Source: Hallerella sp964397425 | GTDB lineage: Bacteria; Fibrobacterota; Fibrobacteria; Fibrobacterales; Fibrobacteraceae | Assembly (NCBI GenBank): GCA_964397425.1 | Contig: CAYNID010000001.1 | Span: 1 to 64,000 of the forward strand | Length of the DNA: 64,000 nucleotides | Direction: 5' to 3' | Shown: positions 18,029 to 28,541 of the stretch, piece by piece | Layout of the letters: every line of letters begins with the position of its first letter | How positions within the stretch are numbered: position 1 is the first letter of the stretch | Position numbers and translations under genes: made by a program | Notes under the pieces: generated by a model | The model's database searches: none | What the model was told of the DNA's origin: nothing | What the model saw: only the letters and a program-made list of their open reading frames with translations

Positions 18029-19141
18029 TTAACCGAGAATTTTCTTTTCGAATTCGCCCATGACCCGGACGAGTTCTTTGACGCCTTCCATCGGCATTGC
18101 GTTGTAAAGGCTTGCGCGGAATCCTCCAACGGAACGATGTCCCTTCAGCTGCTGGAGACCATTTTCTTTGGCGTAGGCGATAAATTCCTTTTGGAGTTCA
18201 TCGACTTTTGCCGGATCTACAGCTCCCGGACGATATACAAACGGAATGTTCATGCGGGAACGGTGTTCTTTGACAGTCACCGTGTTGGTGAACAGTTTGG
18301 AATTGTCCAAGAAATCGTAAAGAAGTCCGGACTTTTGAATGTTCACTTTTTCCATTTCGGCAATGCCGCCATTGTCGTCGAGCCAGTGGAGAACGCGGTT
18401 CATCACATAAATGGCGAAGACCGGAGGCGTGTTGAACATGCTCTTGCCGTCAATGTGGGTCTGGTAATTGAGCATGGTCGGAATGTAACGTTTGACCTTG
18501 CCCAAAATGTCCTTGCGAATGATGGCGACTGTGACGCCGGCGCAGCTCATGTTCTTCTGCGCACCTGCATAAATAAGCCCGAAATCGCTTACGTTGATGG
18601 GGCGGGAAAGGATGTCGGAGCTCATGTCGGAAACCAAGTAACCGCTTTCCGCTTTCGGAAATTCAAAGTATTCTGTTCCGTAAATGGTGTTGTTGCTCGT
18701 GACATGGAGATACGTCGCACCGGGAGTCTGCGTGAATTCAGTCGGGAGGTGCGTGTAATTGTCCGGCTTGGACGTTGCAATTTCTTTGACACCAGAAGCC
18801 AGGGCTTTGGCCTCTTTCAGCGCTTTATTCGCCCAGACTCCGGAATTGATGTAATCCGCCTTGCCGTCTTCATCGAGAAGGTTGAACGGAACCATGCAGA
18901 ATTGAAGAGAAGCGCCGCCGCCCAAATAAACGATTTCGTAGTTTTCCGGAATGCCCATCAATTTGCGGAGGGTTGAACCGGTATCTTCGACCATGCCTTC
19001 AACGGCGGGAGTGCGGTGACTGATTTCCAAAATGCCGACTCCGGTTCCGGCGAAGTTCTTGATGGCTTCGGCAGCTTCTTGAGTGGCCTTGGGGGGCAGC
19101 GTAGAGGGACCTGCGCTGAAGTTATAGATGATTTTGCTCAT
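18029..19141 (-). CDS. serC: Phosphoserine aminotransferase
   Basis: PLP-dependent conversion of 3-phosphohydroxypyruvate to phosphoserine (serine synthesis) and the matching step in vitamin B6 synthesis. The 370-residue protein begins with the family motif NFSAGPSTLP, has the glycine-rich GGGASLQF loop for the cofactor phosphate, and the PLP lysine in YAGAQKNMS. Length is as expected. Single gene with its own terminator. Confidence 0.96.
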   Translation of the reverse strand: MSKIIYNFSAGPSTLPPKATQEAAEAIKNFAGTGVGILEISHRTPAVEGMVEDTGSTLRKLMGIPENYEIVYLGGGASLQFCMVPFNLLDEDGKADYINSGVWANKALKEAKALASGVKEIATSKPDNYTHLPTEFTQTPGATYLHVTSNNTIYGTEYFEFPKAESGYLVSDMSSDILSRPINVSDFGLIYAGAQKNMSCAGVTVAIIRKDILGKVKRYIPTMLNYQTHIDGKSMFNTPPVFAIYVMNRVLHWLDDNGGIAEMEKVNIQKSGLLYDFLDNSKLFTNTVTVKEHRSRMNIPFVYRPGAVDPAKVDELQKEFIAYAKENGLQQLKGHRSVGGFRASLYNAMPMEGVKELVRVMGEFEKKILG

Positions 19142-19183
19142 GGCGTTGTCCTTTTTTAGTCTTAAAAGACGTGTTCAATTTAG

Positions 19184-19214
19184 AAAAAGGAAGTTCATCC
19201 GGGAACTTCCTTTT
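19184..19214 (-). terminator. Terminator of the HD-like gene
   Basis: A 12-bp stem (aaaaggaagttc at 19185-19196 with gaacttcctttt at 19203-19214) and a T-run on the minus strand. It lies directly after the gene ending at 19221. Confidence 0.85.
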
Positions 19215-19220
19215 CACATA

Positions 19221-19745
19221 TCATTCTTCTAAAGCTTCGATGGCGGCTTGGTACTTTTTGAGGCGGAATTTGGTCTTCAATTCACGGCGTTCGCCGCGGT
19301 GAATGTATTTGTCCTCCAAAAGGGCGCGGAGTATTGCCGCTTTCGCCTTTGCCGCGACAGGATTCGTTTTTAATGTTTTGACAAAATTCACAAATTCTTT
19401 TTCGCGGGCTTCGTAAGTGGCTTCTTCGGCGGGGACTCCTTCGGCCATCAGCTTGCAACTGTATTCATCAATCCAAGACTGGTCCTTGAAGTAGGTCATT
19501 TTTTGAATCGTGTCCGCCATTTCTGCAGGGACACCCATCTGAATGATATCTTCTTTGGAAAGCTGGGTGGAGGATTTCAACAAGTCTTGCAAGACGGCCA
19601 AAACTTGTACTTCTTCCGATTCGCCTTTGGATTTCAAATCATCCGCAATGCTTTTGAGAAAATCGATGTAAGGGCCGCCGGCTTTGTCAGTTTGTCCGGC
19701 GTGGGCCTTTTCGGCGATGGCGAGAGCTTCGTTCAATGTCAGCAT
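19221..19745 (-). CDS. HD-domain-like protein related to (p)ppGpp hydrolase domains, metal ligands missing
   Basis: The first 80 of 174 residues follow the RelA/SpoT-type HD domain: AEKAHAGQTDKAGGPYI, then VLAVLQDLL, then PAEMADTIQKMTY. In functional members the segment after PYI is HP and the second motif is HD; here they read FL and QD, so only the first His remains. Metal-dependent hydrolysis is therefore unlikely. The C-terminal half is charged and helical, ending in a basic segment. A good aaagga site precedes the ATG at 19745. Role unknown; a binding or regulatory function is possible. Confidence 0.65.
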   Translation of the reverse strand: MLTLNEALAIAEKAHAGQTDKAGGPYIDFLKSIADDLKSKGESEEVQVLAVLQDLLKSSTQLSKEDIIQMGVPAEMADTIQKMTYFKDQSWIDEYSCKLMAEGVPAEEATYEAREKEFVNFVKTLKTNPVAAKAKAAILRALLEDKYIHRGERRELKTKFRLKKYQAAIEALEE

Positions 19746-19860
19746 TGTTTTTCCTTTGAAAAAGTTCTTGCTTACAATATAGATTTGTCGACGTTGAAAA
19801 AAACGGAAAAAGTTGCATTTTATCGGAAGCTTGTATTTTGAAACGGAGTATGAACAGGTT

Positions 19861-19889
19861 TTGAAAAATGCTCTGAATAAAGTTATATT
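19861..19889 (+). promoter_or_regulatory. Promoter of tRNA-Arg
   Basis: TTGAAA (19861-19866) and TATATT (19884-19889) with a 17-nt spacer. The tRNA begins 11 nt after the -10 box. Confidence 0.75.
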
Positions 19890-19899
19890 TGAGGCAAAT

Positions 19900-19973
<74 letters not shown>

Positions 19974-19975
19974 CG

Positions 19976-20004
19976 AAAGCCTTTCTTCGGAAAGGCTTTT
20001 TTTT
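19976..20004 (+). terminator. Terminator of tRNA-Arg
   Basis: A perfect 10-bp stem aaagcctttc/gaaaggcttt with a TTCG tetraloop, followed by T residues to 20004. Confidence 0.93.
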
Positions 20005-20099
20005 GTTGAAATCGTTTTCCTCGGAATGTTCCAAGTTGTTCTATTGGGAGAAAGGAAAATATTTGACGGTGGGAGATGGGGAATTTATGTTGTTGATGT

Positions 20100-20181
20100 G
20101 GACGCGCCCCGGTCGCCTTGGTTTAGCGAAGGGATGCTGGAGCAAACCGCAGGGTAGGGCGGCCGGAGCGCGATCCTTTTT
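20100..20181 (+). ncRNA. GC-rich structured element, possible non-coding RNA
   Basis: A 15-position stem pairs 20103-20117 with 20158-20172 (14 pairs, one wobble, one mismatch) and extends by GGA/TCC around a bulged A. Inside it a second helix pairs GGTTT (20120-20124) with AAACC (20144-20148). Five T residues follow (20177-20181). Local GC content is far above the surroundings. No coding frame is convincing. It could be a small RNA, a transcribed repeat, or a REP-like element; orientation is uncertain because both strands fold equally well, though the T-run favours plus. Confidence 0.4.
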
Positions 20182-20202
20182 GCGACTCTCTTTGTGAATG
20201 AA

Positions 20203-20230
20203 AAAGGCGAACTCGAATGAGTTCGCCTTT
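20203..20230 (-). terminator. Terminator of fusA
   Basis: A perfect 12-bp stem aaaggcgaactc/gagttcgccttt with a four-base loop, 19 nt after the fusA stop. T-rich on both sides, so it may work in both directions. Confidence 0.85.
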
Positions 20231-20248
20231 GCTTTTTTCTTTTGACGA

Positions 20249-22357
<2,109 letters not shown>

Positions 22358-22394
22358 TTGTTTTTCCATGAAAAGATTGACAAAACTGAACTGC

Positions 22395-22423
22395 AAGATA
22401 GAAAATCTCGCAACCGGGCTCAA
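22395..22423 (-). promoter_or_regulatory. Promoter candidate for fusA
   Basis: On the minus strand TTGAGC (22423-22418) and TATCTT (22400-22395) with a 17-nt spacer, about 40 nt before the start codon. The gene may thus be transcribed independently of the map group upstream. Confidence 0.5.
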
Positions 22424-22465
22424 GGTCTTGACTGTTCAGAAGACCGAAAATGGGCGGTTTGGAGT

Positions 22466-22807
22466 TTAAATGAACAGGGAAAAGAGCTTAGCGGCGAAGC
22501 CGTTTATGGGGAGATGGAATGAACCGCCCTTTTTCTCTAAGGCGAGCTTTAAAATTTCGTCCATCCAAGGTTTTTCGGAATGGATGTCGAAAAGCCGGAG
22601 GACAATTCCGTCCTCCGTGGAATCGACCGCGTATTTTGCCGAAAAATGGATGGGTGCCGGTTCGCCGACAAGCCCAAAGTCCAAAGAACAAGAGCGGTTG
22701 GCTGTATCAATGGCGAACGAATGGACTGTGCCAAATCGTTTGACCAGGCTATTCGTTTGCAGGTAATTTTTGGCAAGGGAACTCCTTGCGGAATCCATCA
22801 AAGTCAT
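22466..22807 (-). CDS. Small conserved-looking protein of unknown function
   Basis: 113 residues, starting at the ATG that overlaps the map stop (ATGA, 22804-22807), which indicates translational coupling. The sequence contains FAIDTANRSCSLDFGL and IHFSAKYAVDS, looks soluble and beta-rich, and has no signal peptide or membrane segment. I do not recognise the family. An in-frame start further upstream would lie inside map and is not needed. Confidence 0.6.
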   Translation of the reverse strand: MTLMDSARSSLAKNYLQTNSLVKRFGTVHSFAIDTANRSCSLDFGLVGEPAPIHFSAKYAVDSTEDGIVLRLFDIHSEKPWMDEILKLALEKKGGSFHLPINGFAAKLFSLFI

Positions 22808-23577
22808 CGTGGAAGCGTTAAAATGTCGATGCCGTCTTTGGTTTTGACCATGGTGTGTTCCCATTGCGCAGAGAGCGTTCCGTCGGCGGTGACGGTTGTC
22901 CACTTGTCTTTCAACGTTTTGATTGCAGGACCTCCGACGTTAATCATCGGTTCTATGGTGAAAACGTTTCCAATTTCAATGATGGGCGAGCGCATGTTGT
23001 TTGCGTAATGGAGAACGAACGGCTCTTCGTGAAAACCGCGTCCGATTCCGTGTCCGCCGTAATCTTCGACGACGCTGAATCCGTGTTCATCGGCGATGGG
23101 CTGAATGGCGTTTCCGATGTCAGAAAAACGGGCTTTGGGCATAGCGGCTGCCCGGATGCCTTCTTCTAGGCACAGCTTGGTGGTTTCAATCAGTTCGTTT
23201 GCCAAATCGCTGACTTTTCCAACGCAGAACATGGCGGAACAGTCACCGTGGTAACCCCCGAGAATGGTCGTGATGTCGATATTGAGAATGTCGCCTTCTT
23301 TTAAAATGGTGTCTTTGCTGGGAATGCCGTGGCACACCACTTCGTTCAGGCTGATGCATGAATACCGGGGATAGCGTTTTCCGTCGCATTCGTAGTTGAA
23401 ATCGGCAGAAATGCCACCATGCTTTTTGGTGTAAGCAGCGATGAATTCGTCAATTTCCCAAGTGCTGACTCCCGGTTTGCACATTTCGCCTGCGCGGACC
23501 AAAGTCTCGGCGGCAAGTGCTCCTGCGGAGCGGATCAGTTCAATTTCTTTTTTGGTTTTGACTAGAATCTTTGACAT
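22804..23577 (-). CDS. map: Methionine aminopeptidase, type I
   Basis: Removes the initiator methionine from nascent proteins. The 257-residue protein shows all five metal ligands of the family: Asp in NIDITTI and HGDCSAMF, His in GGHGIGRGFH, Glu in FTIEPMI and Glu in QWEHTMV. The start overlaps the helicase stop (TAATG), and the stop overlaps the next gene, so it sits in a tightly coupled group. Confidence 0.95.
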   Translation of the reverse strand: MSKILVKTKKEIELIRSAGALAAETLVRAGEMCKPGVSTWEIDEFIAAYTKKHGGISADFNYECDGKRYPRYSCISLNEVVCHGIPSKDTILKEGDILNIDITTILGGYHGDCSAMFCVGKVSDLANELIETTKLCLEEGIRAAAMPKARFSDIGNAIQPIADEHGFSVVEDYGGHGIGRGFHEEPFVLHYANNMRSPIIEIGNVFTIEPMINVGGPAIKTLKDKWTTVTADGTLSAQWEHTMVKTKDGIDILTLPR

Positions 23578-25025
23578 TAGCGTGTTCCTTGTTCTCGCTT
23601 TTCTTCTTTTTTATCGTATTCTTTCCAGTAGAATTTATCGAGAAGATAGGCCAGAACTTCCTTATCTTCGGGATTCGACATCAGTTCGTCGACTAACGGT
23701 AAAAAACGGCGAAGGCGTTCTTTTTTCATCTGGCCCAGCACGCGTTTTTCGCGGTCCAGTTCGGCTGCTGCGCGTTGCCTTATGCGGTTTGCCAAATCTT
23801 CTTCGGTAATCGCCGGCATTTTGATGAATTGGATTCCGAAATCAACTGCCGTCTTTTGAAGTTCAATTTCTTCGACGGGCGTAATGAGCGAAATGGCGAC
23901 GCCGCTGCGCCCGGCTCTGGCCGTTCTTCCGCTGCGGTGGACGTAAACTTCGTGGTCGTCGGGATGATCGTAAATGATGACGTGAGTTACATGAGTCACG
24001 TCGATACCCCGGGCAGCCACATCCGTGCAAATGAGGATATTCAACCGTTTTTTGCGGAAAGCGTCGAGAGTTTCATCCCGCATTTTTTGAGAAATGTCCC
24101 CAGAAAGCGCTCCAACGCGGAATCCGTAATTGGAAAGGACTTGCTCTAAGTAGCTGACGTCGCGTTTCATGTTGCAGAAGATCATGCAACTGTCCGGATT
24201 TTCCCATTCCAAGGCTTTGATGACCATTTTGTCTTTGTCCATCACATCGCACATGTAATAACGGTGTTCCAGATTGTTTGCAATGACTTTGTCGTAACTG
24301 AGCGATAAAAATCCGGCGTTCTTGCGCCCGAATTCGCGGGCGAGGCTTTTCACCGTTTGCGGAATAGTCGCGCTGAACATGGTGCACGCAATGTCTTTTG
24401 GCAGGTAACGGCGGATGCGTTGCATGTCGGGGTAAAATCCCATCGAGAGCATTTCGTCCGCTTCGTCAAGAACGAGGTCCCGGACAGAAAGGAAGTCTAT
24501 GTGTCCGCGTTGGGCGTGGTCAAGAAGCCTTCCCGGAGTTGCGACGATGATGTGGACGCCTTCCCGCAGGGCGCGGAGTTGAGGCTCGTAACCGACTCCG
24601 CCGAAAATGGCAGTGGATTTGATGCCGGTGCCTTCCGTAATTTTTTCAATTTCGCTTTCGACTTGTTGCGCCAGTTCTCGGGTCGGAACTAAAATCAACG
24701 CTTGCGGAAATTTGTGCTCGCGGACAATGACTTGGGCCAGCGGCAAAACAAAGGCGCCTGTTTTCCCGGAACCGGTCTTGGACTGGATCAGCATATCGCG
24801 GGCGGCCAACATGTAGGGGATAGTTTTGCGTTGAACGGGCATAAGGTCTGTCCAACCGTGCTTTTCAAGAGTCGCCTTGAGATCTGCCGGAAGATTATCG
24901 AATGAATAATCGGGGAGTTTGTTTTCCGGTTCAACGATATGGATGGGATTTAAAAAGGGGTTGACCGGTTTTTCGGTGGAATTTCCAGAGGTTTCCGGTG
25001 TATTTGCATAAATTTCTTCACTCAT
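23577..25025 (-). CDS. DEAD-box ATP-dependent RNA helicase
   Basis: The 482-residue protein carries the full set of helicase motifs in order: a Q-motif region (LMPVQRKTIP), motif I SKTGSGKTGAF, PTRELAQQ, DEAD in VLDEADEMLS, FSAT in MFSATIPQ, then TDVAARGID and HRSGRTARAG. An extended, charged C-terminal tail follows. Such enzymes remodel RNA in ribosome assembly or mRNA decay. The ATG at 25025 is preferred over an in-frame TTG at 25034; neither has a strong ribosome site. First gene of the group with map. Confidence 0.93.
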   Translation of the reverse strand: MSEEIYANTPETSGNSTEKPVNPFLNPIHIVEPENKLPDYSFDNLPADLKATLEKHGWTDLMPVQRKTIPYMLAARDMLIQSKTGSGKTGAFVLPLAQVIVREHKFPQALILVPTRELAQQVESEIEKITEGTGIKSTAIFGGVGYEPQLRALREGVHIIVATPGRLLDHAQRGHIDFLSVRDLVLDEADEMLSMGFYPDMQRIRRYLPKDIACTMFSATIPQTVKSLAREFGRKNAGFLSLSYDKVIANNLEHRYYMCDVMDKDKMVIKALEWENPDSCMIFCNMKRDVSYLEQVLSNYGFRVGALSGDISQKMRDETLDAFRKKRLNILICTDVAARGIDVTHVTHVIIYDHPDDHEVYVHRSGRTARAGRSGVAISLITPVEEIELQKTAVDFGIQFIKMPAITEEDLANRIRQRAAAELDREKRVLGQMKKERLRRFLPLVDELMSNPEDKEVLAYLLDKFYWKEYDKKEEKREQGTR

Positions 25026-25282
25026 AACGAGCAAATATTAGAAATATTCCCGGGAAACGTTCTGCAATCTTTTTAGAAGGGCACGAGTCCGGTTTGTAAA
25101 TGGATAATTGGAATGTTCGCCTCCATTTGAAAATGCCCCCAAGTTGGATGGAATTTGCCGCCTATGGCGTTTTGTCGCGGAATATGATAAAATGTAAATT
25201 GTCTGTTGTCGCTTTGGGCTGCTTCTCGGGTGACTGGGTCGTACAATTTGGCTTCGTGTGAAAATTTACGGAATGCAAAGGC

Positions 25283-25720
25283 ATGGAAAAACGGCGCAAA
25301 CGAAAAAAGCTGGACCGTTCGCAGATGATGCGGGCTGTAAAAAGTGAAAATACAAAACCCGAATGGATTGTTCGCCGGGCACTTTTTCGGGCGGGTATGC
25401 GCTACCGCTTACATCGGCGGGATTTGCCGGGAACGCCGGATCTTTTTGTGTTGAAATACGGCGTGGTCGTTTTTGTGAACGGCTGCTTTTGGCATCAACA
25501 CGGTTGCCGTTTTGCCAGACGACCAAAATCCAATGTGGATTTTTGGAAAGAAAAATTTGACAACAACGCCGCTCGGGATGTCAGGACGTTGCGGAAACTT
25601 TTCTTGGATGGCTACCGGGTGGCTGTCGTTTGGGAATGTTCGTTACGGATGGAATCGGAATGGGTGCTGGATCGCCTGGTGGCATTCATCCGGGGAAAGG
25701 AAGAAAGCGTGGAAATTTGA
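25283..25720 (+). CDS. vsr: Very short patch repair (Vsr) endonuclease
   Basis: Vsr nicks DNA 5' of T in T:G mismatches that arise by deamination of 5-methylcytosine. Family blocks are clear in this 145-residue protein: RAVKSENTKPE, the catalytic LPGTPDLF, the zinc-site region VNGCFWHQHGC, FWKEKFDNN and VVWECSLR. Vsr genes normally sit beside a cytosine-C5 methyltransferase; none is adjacent here. About 250 nt upstream hold no gene I can identify. It converges on the DprA-like gene. Confidence 0.92.
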   Translation: MEKRRKRKKLDRSQMMRAVKSENTKPEWIVRRALFRAGMRYRLHRRDLPGTPDLFVLKYGVVVFVNGCFWHQHGCRFARRPKSNVDFWKEKFDNNAARDVRTLRKLFLDGYRVAVVWECSLRMESEWVLDRLVAFIRGKEESVEI

Positions 25721-25724
25721 CGGA

Positions 25725-26210
25725 TTATTTGATCCGGGTGACGTCGCTTTTCCTTTTTTCACATAATTCTCTGTAAAAAGGATAGAGCACGCTCTCTTCG
25801 GAAATGTGCGCGAAGACGATGGCATCGGCGGTCATGGCGGCCAAGTGGTTCGCATAACGCGACGTGGCTAAAGTATGGCGGCTTCGGTGAACGCAGGAAA
25901 TGAGGAATAGGCGATTTTCGTCAACGGCGAGGCTTTCTTCGCGGGAAAATGTTTCGGGAATGGACTTTCCCAAAATCCAGACGGCTTTTCCTCCGTTTCG
26001 CAAAATGGCGGAGAGTAACGCTTTTTCAGCATCGGAATGAAATGCGCTGACAATGCAAATTCCACGTTTTGCCTGATTTCTTCCCCAACAGCGGATTTTT
26101 TCTTTTTCAACGTCGCTAGATTTTCGCGATGCGAAAAAGGCGATTTTCGGTTCTTGCCAAAGTTCCGCGTTTCCCACGGAAACCCGGTTTTCAAGGAAAA
26201 AATGTTTCAT
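25725..26210 (-). CDS. Small DprA/Smf-like Rossmann-fold protein
   Basis: At 161 residues it is about half a DprA. The order of elements is DprA-like: an N-terminal PKIAFFASRKSS segment in the position of the G-S/T-R loop, a central ICIVSAFHSDAEKALLSA, an ENRLFLISC segment where DprA has the GNR(I/L)IAGL motif, and an ATSRYANHLAAMTADAIVF helix. Whether it binds single-stranded DNA or nucleotides is unknown. The ATG at 26210 has gaggt upstream. A complete dprA is at 45836, so this is a divergent paralogue. Confidence 0.6.
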   Translation of the reverse strand: MKHFFLENRVSVGNAELWQEPKIAFFASRKSSDVEKEKIRCWGRNQAKRGICIVSAFHSDAEKALLSAILRNGGKAVWILGKSIPETFSREESLAVDENRLFLISCVHRSRHTLATSRYANHLAAMTADAIVFAHISEESVLYPFYRELCEKRKSDVTRIK

Positions 26211-26316
26211 GCATACCTCAAACAAAAGTCGTCCTGGAAAATTTGGACAACGCTTGCAAAGTATAAAAAAGGAAGACAGAAGAAAAGACTTCTTTCCAAA
26301 TATCTAAATTGGGATT

Positions 26317-28473
26317 ATGGCTCGAGCTCGAAAATCAATCCGTCCTGATCCTTATCAAAAACCTCTTCTCAAAAAGCTTTCCCCGGAGCAGAGCAAGCCG
26401 GGAACATTGCCGCAATTTTTGGAACCGACCCGTGCTCATTTTGATTTGCACAGTGCTTATGCCGCTGCAGGCGATCAGCCGGAAGCGATTCGGGAATTGG
26501 ACGCGGGATTTTCTCGTGGGGAACGGTTTCAGTGCCTTCTGGGTGTGACGGGATCCGGGAAAACGTTCACCATGGCGAATGTCATCCGGGATGTGGGAAA
26601 GCCCACTCTTGTCCTGACGCACAACAAAACGCTGGCTGCGCAACTGTATCAAGAATTCAAAACGTTTTTTCCGAATAATGCGGTTGAATATTTTGTCAGC
26701 TATTACGATTATTACCAGCCCGAAGCTTATATCGTCCACACGGACACTTATATCGAAAAAGATGCGGCGATTAATGATGAAATAGACAAGCTCCGTTTGC
26801 GGGCGACAAGTAATTTGCTCACACGGCGCGATACGATTATCGTTGCCAGTGTCAGCTGTATTTACGGATTGGGTTCTCCGCGGGAATATTTTGATTTGAT
26901 GATCCGGTTGCAAGTGGGACAAGTCGTGGAACGCGATTTGATTTTGATGCAACTTGTACACATTCAGTATCAGCGGAATGATTTTGCCTTGGAACGCGGC
27001 TCGTTCCGTGTCCGCGGCGATGTGATTGAAGTGTATCCGAGTTACGATGACGTGGGCGTTCGCATAGAACTTTTTGGCGATGAAATAGAACGCCTTTGCC
27101 GGTTTGACCTGGTGACGGGAGATGTCAAAGAAGTCTTAAAAGACGTTCGCATTGCGCCGGCGAAACATTTTGTGACGCGGGAAGATTCCCGTGAACGCAT
27201 TGTGCAAAATATCCAGGTGGAGTTGGATGAACGGATAGAACAGTTGAATCGCGAAGAAGCCGCGTTCCGGAAGTCGGGCAATCAGTCCGAAGCGGATGCC
27301 CGCGTACTTGCCCGTTCCCGCTTAGAAAGCCGCACCCGTTACGACATGGAAATGATACGGGCCACGGGAATTTGTTCTGGAATTGAAAATTATTCGCGGA
27401 TAGTGGAAGAGCGTTTGCCGGGAACGCGTCCTTTTACTTTAATCGATTATTTTGGCGATGATTGGCTTTTGATGATTGACGAAAGCCATGTGAGCGTCCC
27501 GCAGATAGGAGGGATGTCCGAAGGGGACAAGTCGCGCAAGACGAACTTGGTCCAGTATGGATTCCGCTTGCCTTGTGCGCTGGACAACCGTCCGATGAAT
27601 TTTGCCGAATTTGAATCGATGTATCCGCAGCAAGTCCTGTTTGTCAGCGCGACGCCCGGGGATTATGAACTGGAGAAAACGGGCGGATCGGTCGTCGAAC
27701 AGATTAACCGCCCAACGGGACTCCTTGATCCGGAAGTGGAACTGTATCCGGTTGAAGGACAAATGGATGTTTTGCTCAAACGCATCGAAGCGGTGACGGC
27801 GCAAAACGAGCGCGTTTTGGTGACGACACTGACAAAGAAAATGGCGCAGGATTTGACGGATTTTTTGGTTTCGGTGAATGTCAAAGCCCGTTATTTGCAC
27901 AGCGAAGTCAAGACATTTGAACGGCATAAACTTTTACAGGGACTCCGCCGGGGCGATTTTGACGTTTTGGTGGGCATCAATTTGCTCCGGGAAGGTTTGG
28001 ACTTGCCCGAAGTATCTTTGGTGGCCATCCTCGATGCGGACAAAGAAGGTTTTTTGCGCAATTATCGCAGCCTCATTCAGACGATGGGCCGTGCAAGCCG
28101 CAATGTTCACGGCAGAGTCATTCTTTTTGCCGATGTCATGACGGAAAGTTTGGAAAAAGCCCTGACGGAAACCCGCCGCCGTCGGAAAGTGCAGGAGGAT
28201 TTCAACGAATCCCACGGCATCGTTCCCAAGTCCGTGACCCGAAAGCTCGACGAGGATTTGGAAATGGCGGATCCGTTGAGTGAGATGATGGGAAAGGGCA
28301 AAAAATCTTCAAAAAGCAGAAAAATGCAGAAGATGCTCCCGCCAGAAGCAGAAGATTCCGACGAAAATGCTTCGATCGAAGAACTGGAAGCGAAAATGAA
28401 AGCGGCTGCGGCGCGTTTGGATTTTGAAGAAGCGGCGCGTTTACGGGATATCCTACGGGATAGACGGGATTAA
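26317..28473 (+). CDS. uvrB: Excinuclease ABC subunit B
   Basis: Damage-verifying helicase-like subunit of nucleotide excision repair. Walker A is GVTGSGKTFTMA, the beta-hairpin segment is SYYDYYQPEAYI, the DEAD-like motif is MIDESHVS, and a C-terminal UVR domain (IEELEAKMKAAAARLDFEEA) binds UvrC. At 718 residues it is longer than usual (about 670) because of a basic N-terminal extension of about 35 residues before the first conserved segment. No other uvr gene is nearby. Confidence 0.97.
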   Translation: MARARKSIRPDPYQKPLLKKLSPEQSKPGTLPQFLEPTRAHFDLHSAYAAAGDQPEAIRELDAGFSRGERFQCLLGVTGSGKTFTMANVIRDVGKPTLVLTHNKTLAAQLYQEFKTFFPNNAVEYFVSYYDYYQPEAYIVHTDTYIEKDAAINDEIDKLRLRATSNLLTRRDTIIVASVSCIYGLGSPREYFDLMIRLQVGQVVERDLILMQLVHIQYQRNDFALERGSFRVRGDVIEVYPSYDDVGVRIELFGDEIERLCRFDLVTGDVKEVLKDVRIAPAKHFVTREDSRERIVQNIQVELDERIEQLNREEAAFRKSGNQSEADARVLARSRLESRTRYDMEMIRATGICSGIENYSRIVEERLPGTRPFTLIDYFGDDWLLMIDESHVSVPQIGGMSEGDKSRKTNLVQYGFRLPCALDNRPMNFAEFESMYPQQVLFVSATPGDYELEKTGGSVVEQINRPTGLLDPEVELYPVEGQMDVLLKRIEAVTAQNERVLVTTLTKKMAQDLTDFLVSVNVKARYLHSEVKTFERHKLLQGLRRGDFDVLVGINLLREGLDLPEVSLVAILDADKEGFLRNYRSLIQTMGRASRNVHGRVILFADVMTESLEKALTETRRRRKVQEDFNESHGIVPKSVTRKLDEDLEMADPLSEMMGKGKKSSKSRKMQKMLPPEAEDSDENASIEELEAKMKAAAARLDFEEAARLRDILRDRRD

Positions 28474-28541
28474 ATCCGTTTTCCGCTGTTCTTTTTCTCT
28501 AAAATTTGTTTATTTTCTTTGAAAAAATCAAAGAGGTCATT

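Noticed and set aside
17894..18976. 360-codon open frame on the plus strand
   Set aside because: Antisense to serC and runs through the serC terminator.
22466..22903. Longer form of the small protein downstream of map
   Set aside because: The extra 32 residues would lie inside map in another frame. The ATGA overlap at 22804-22807 is a far better start.
25035..25282. Short plus-strand frame (about 25 codons) ending in a lipobox-like segment upstream of vsr
   Set aside because: Too short and without a ribosome site. The 250-nt stretch holds nothing I can support.
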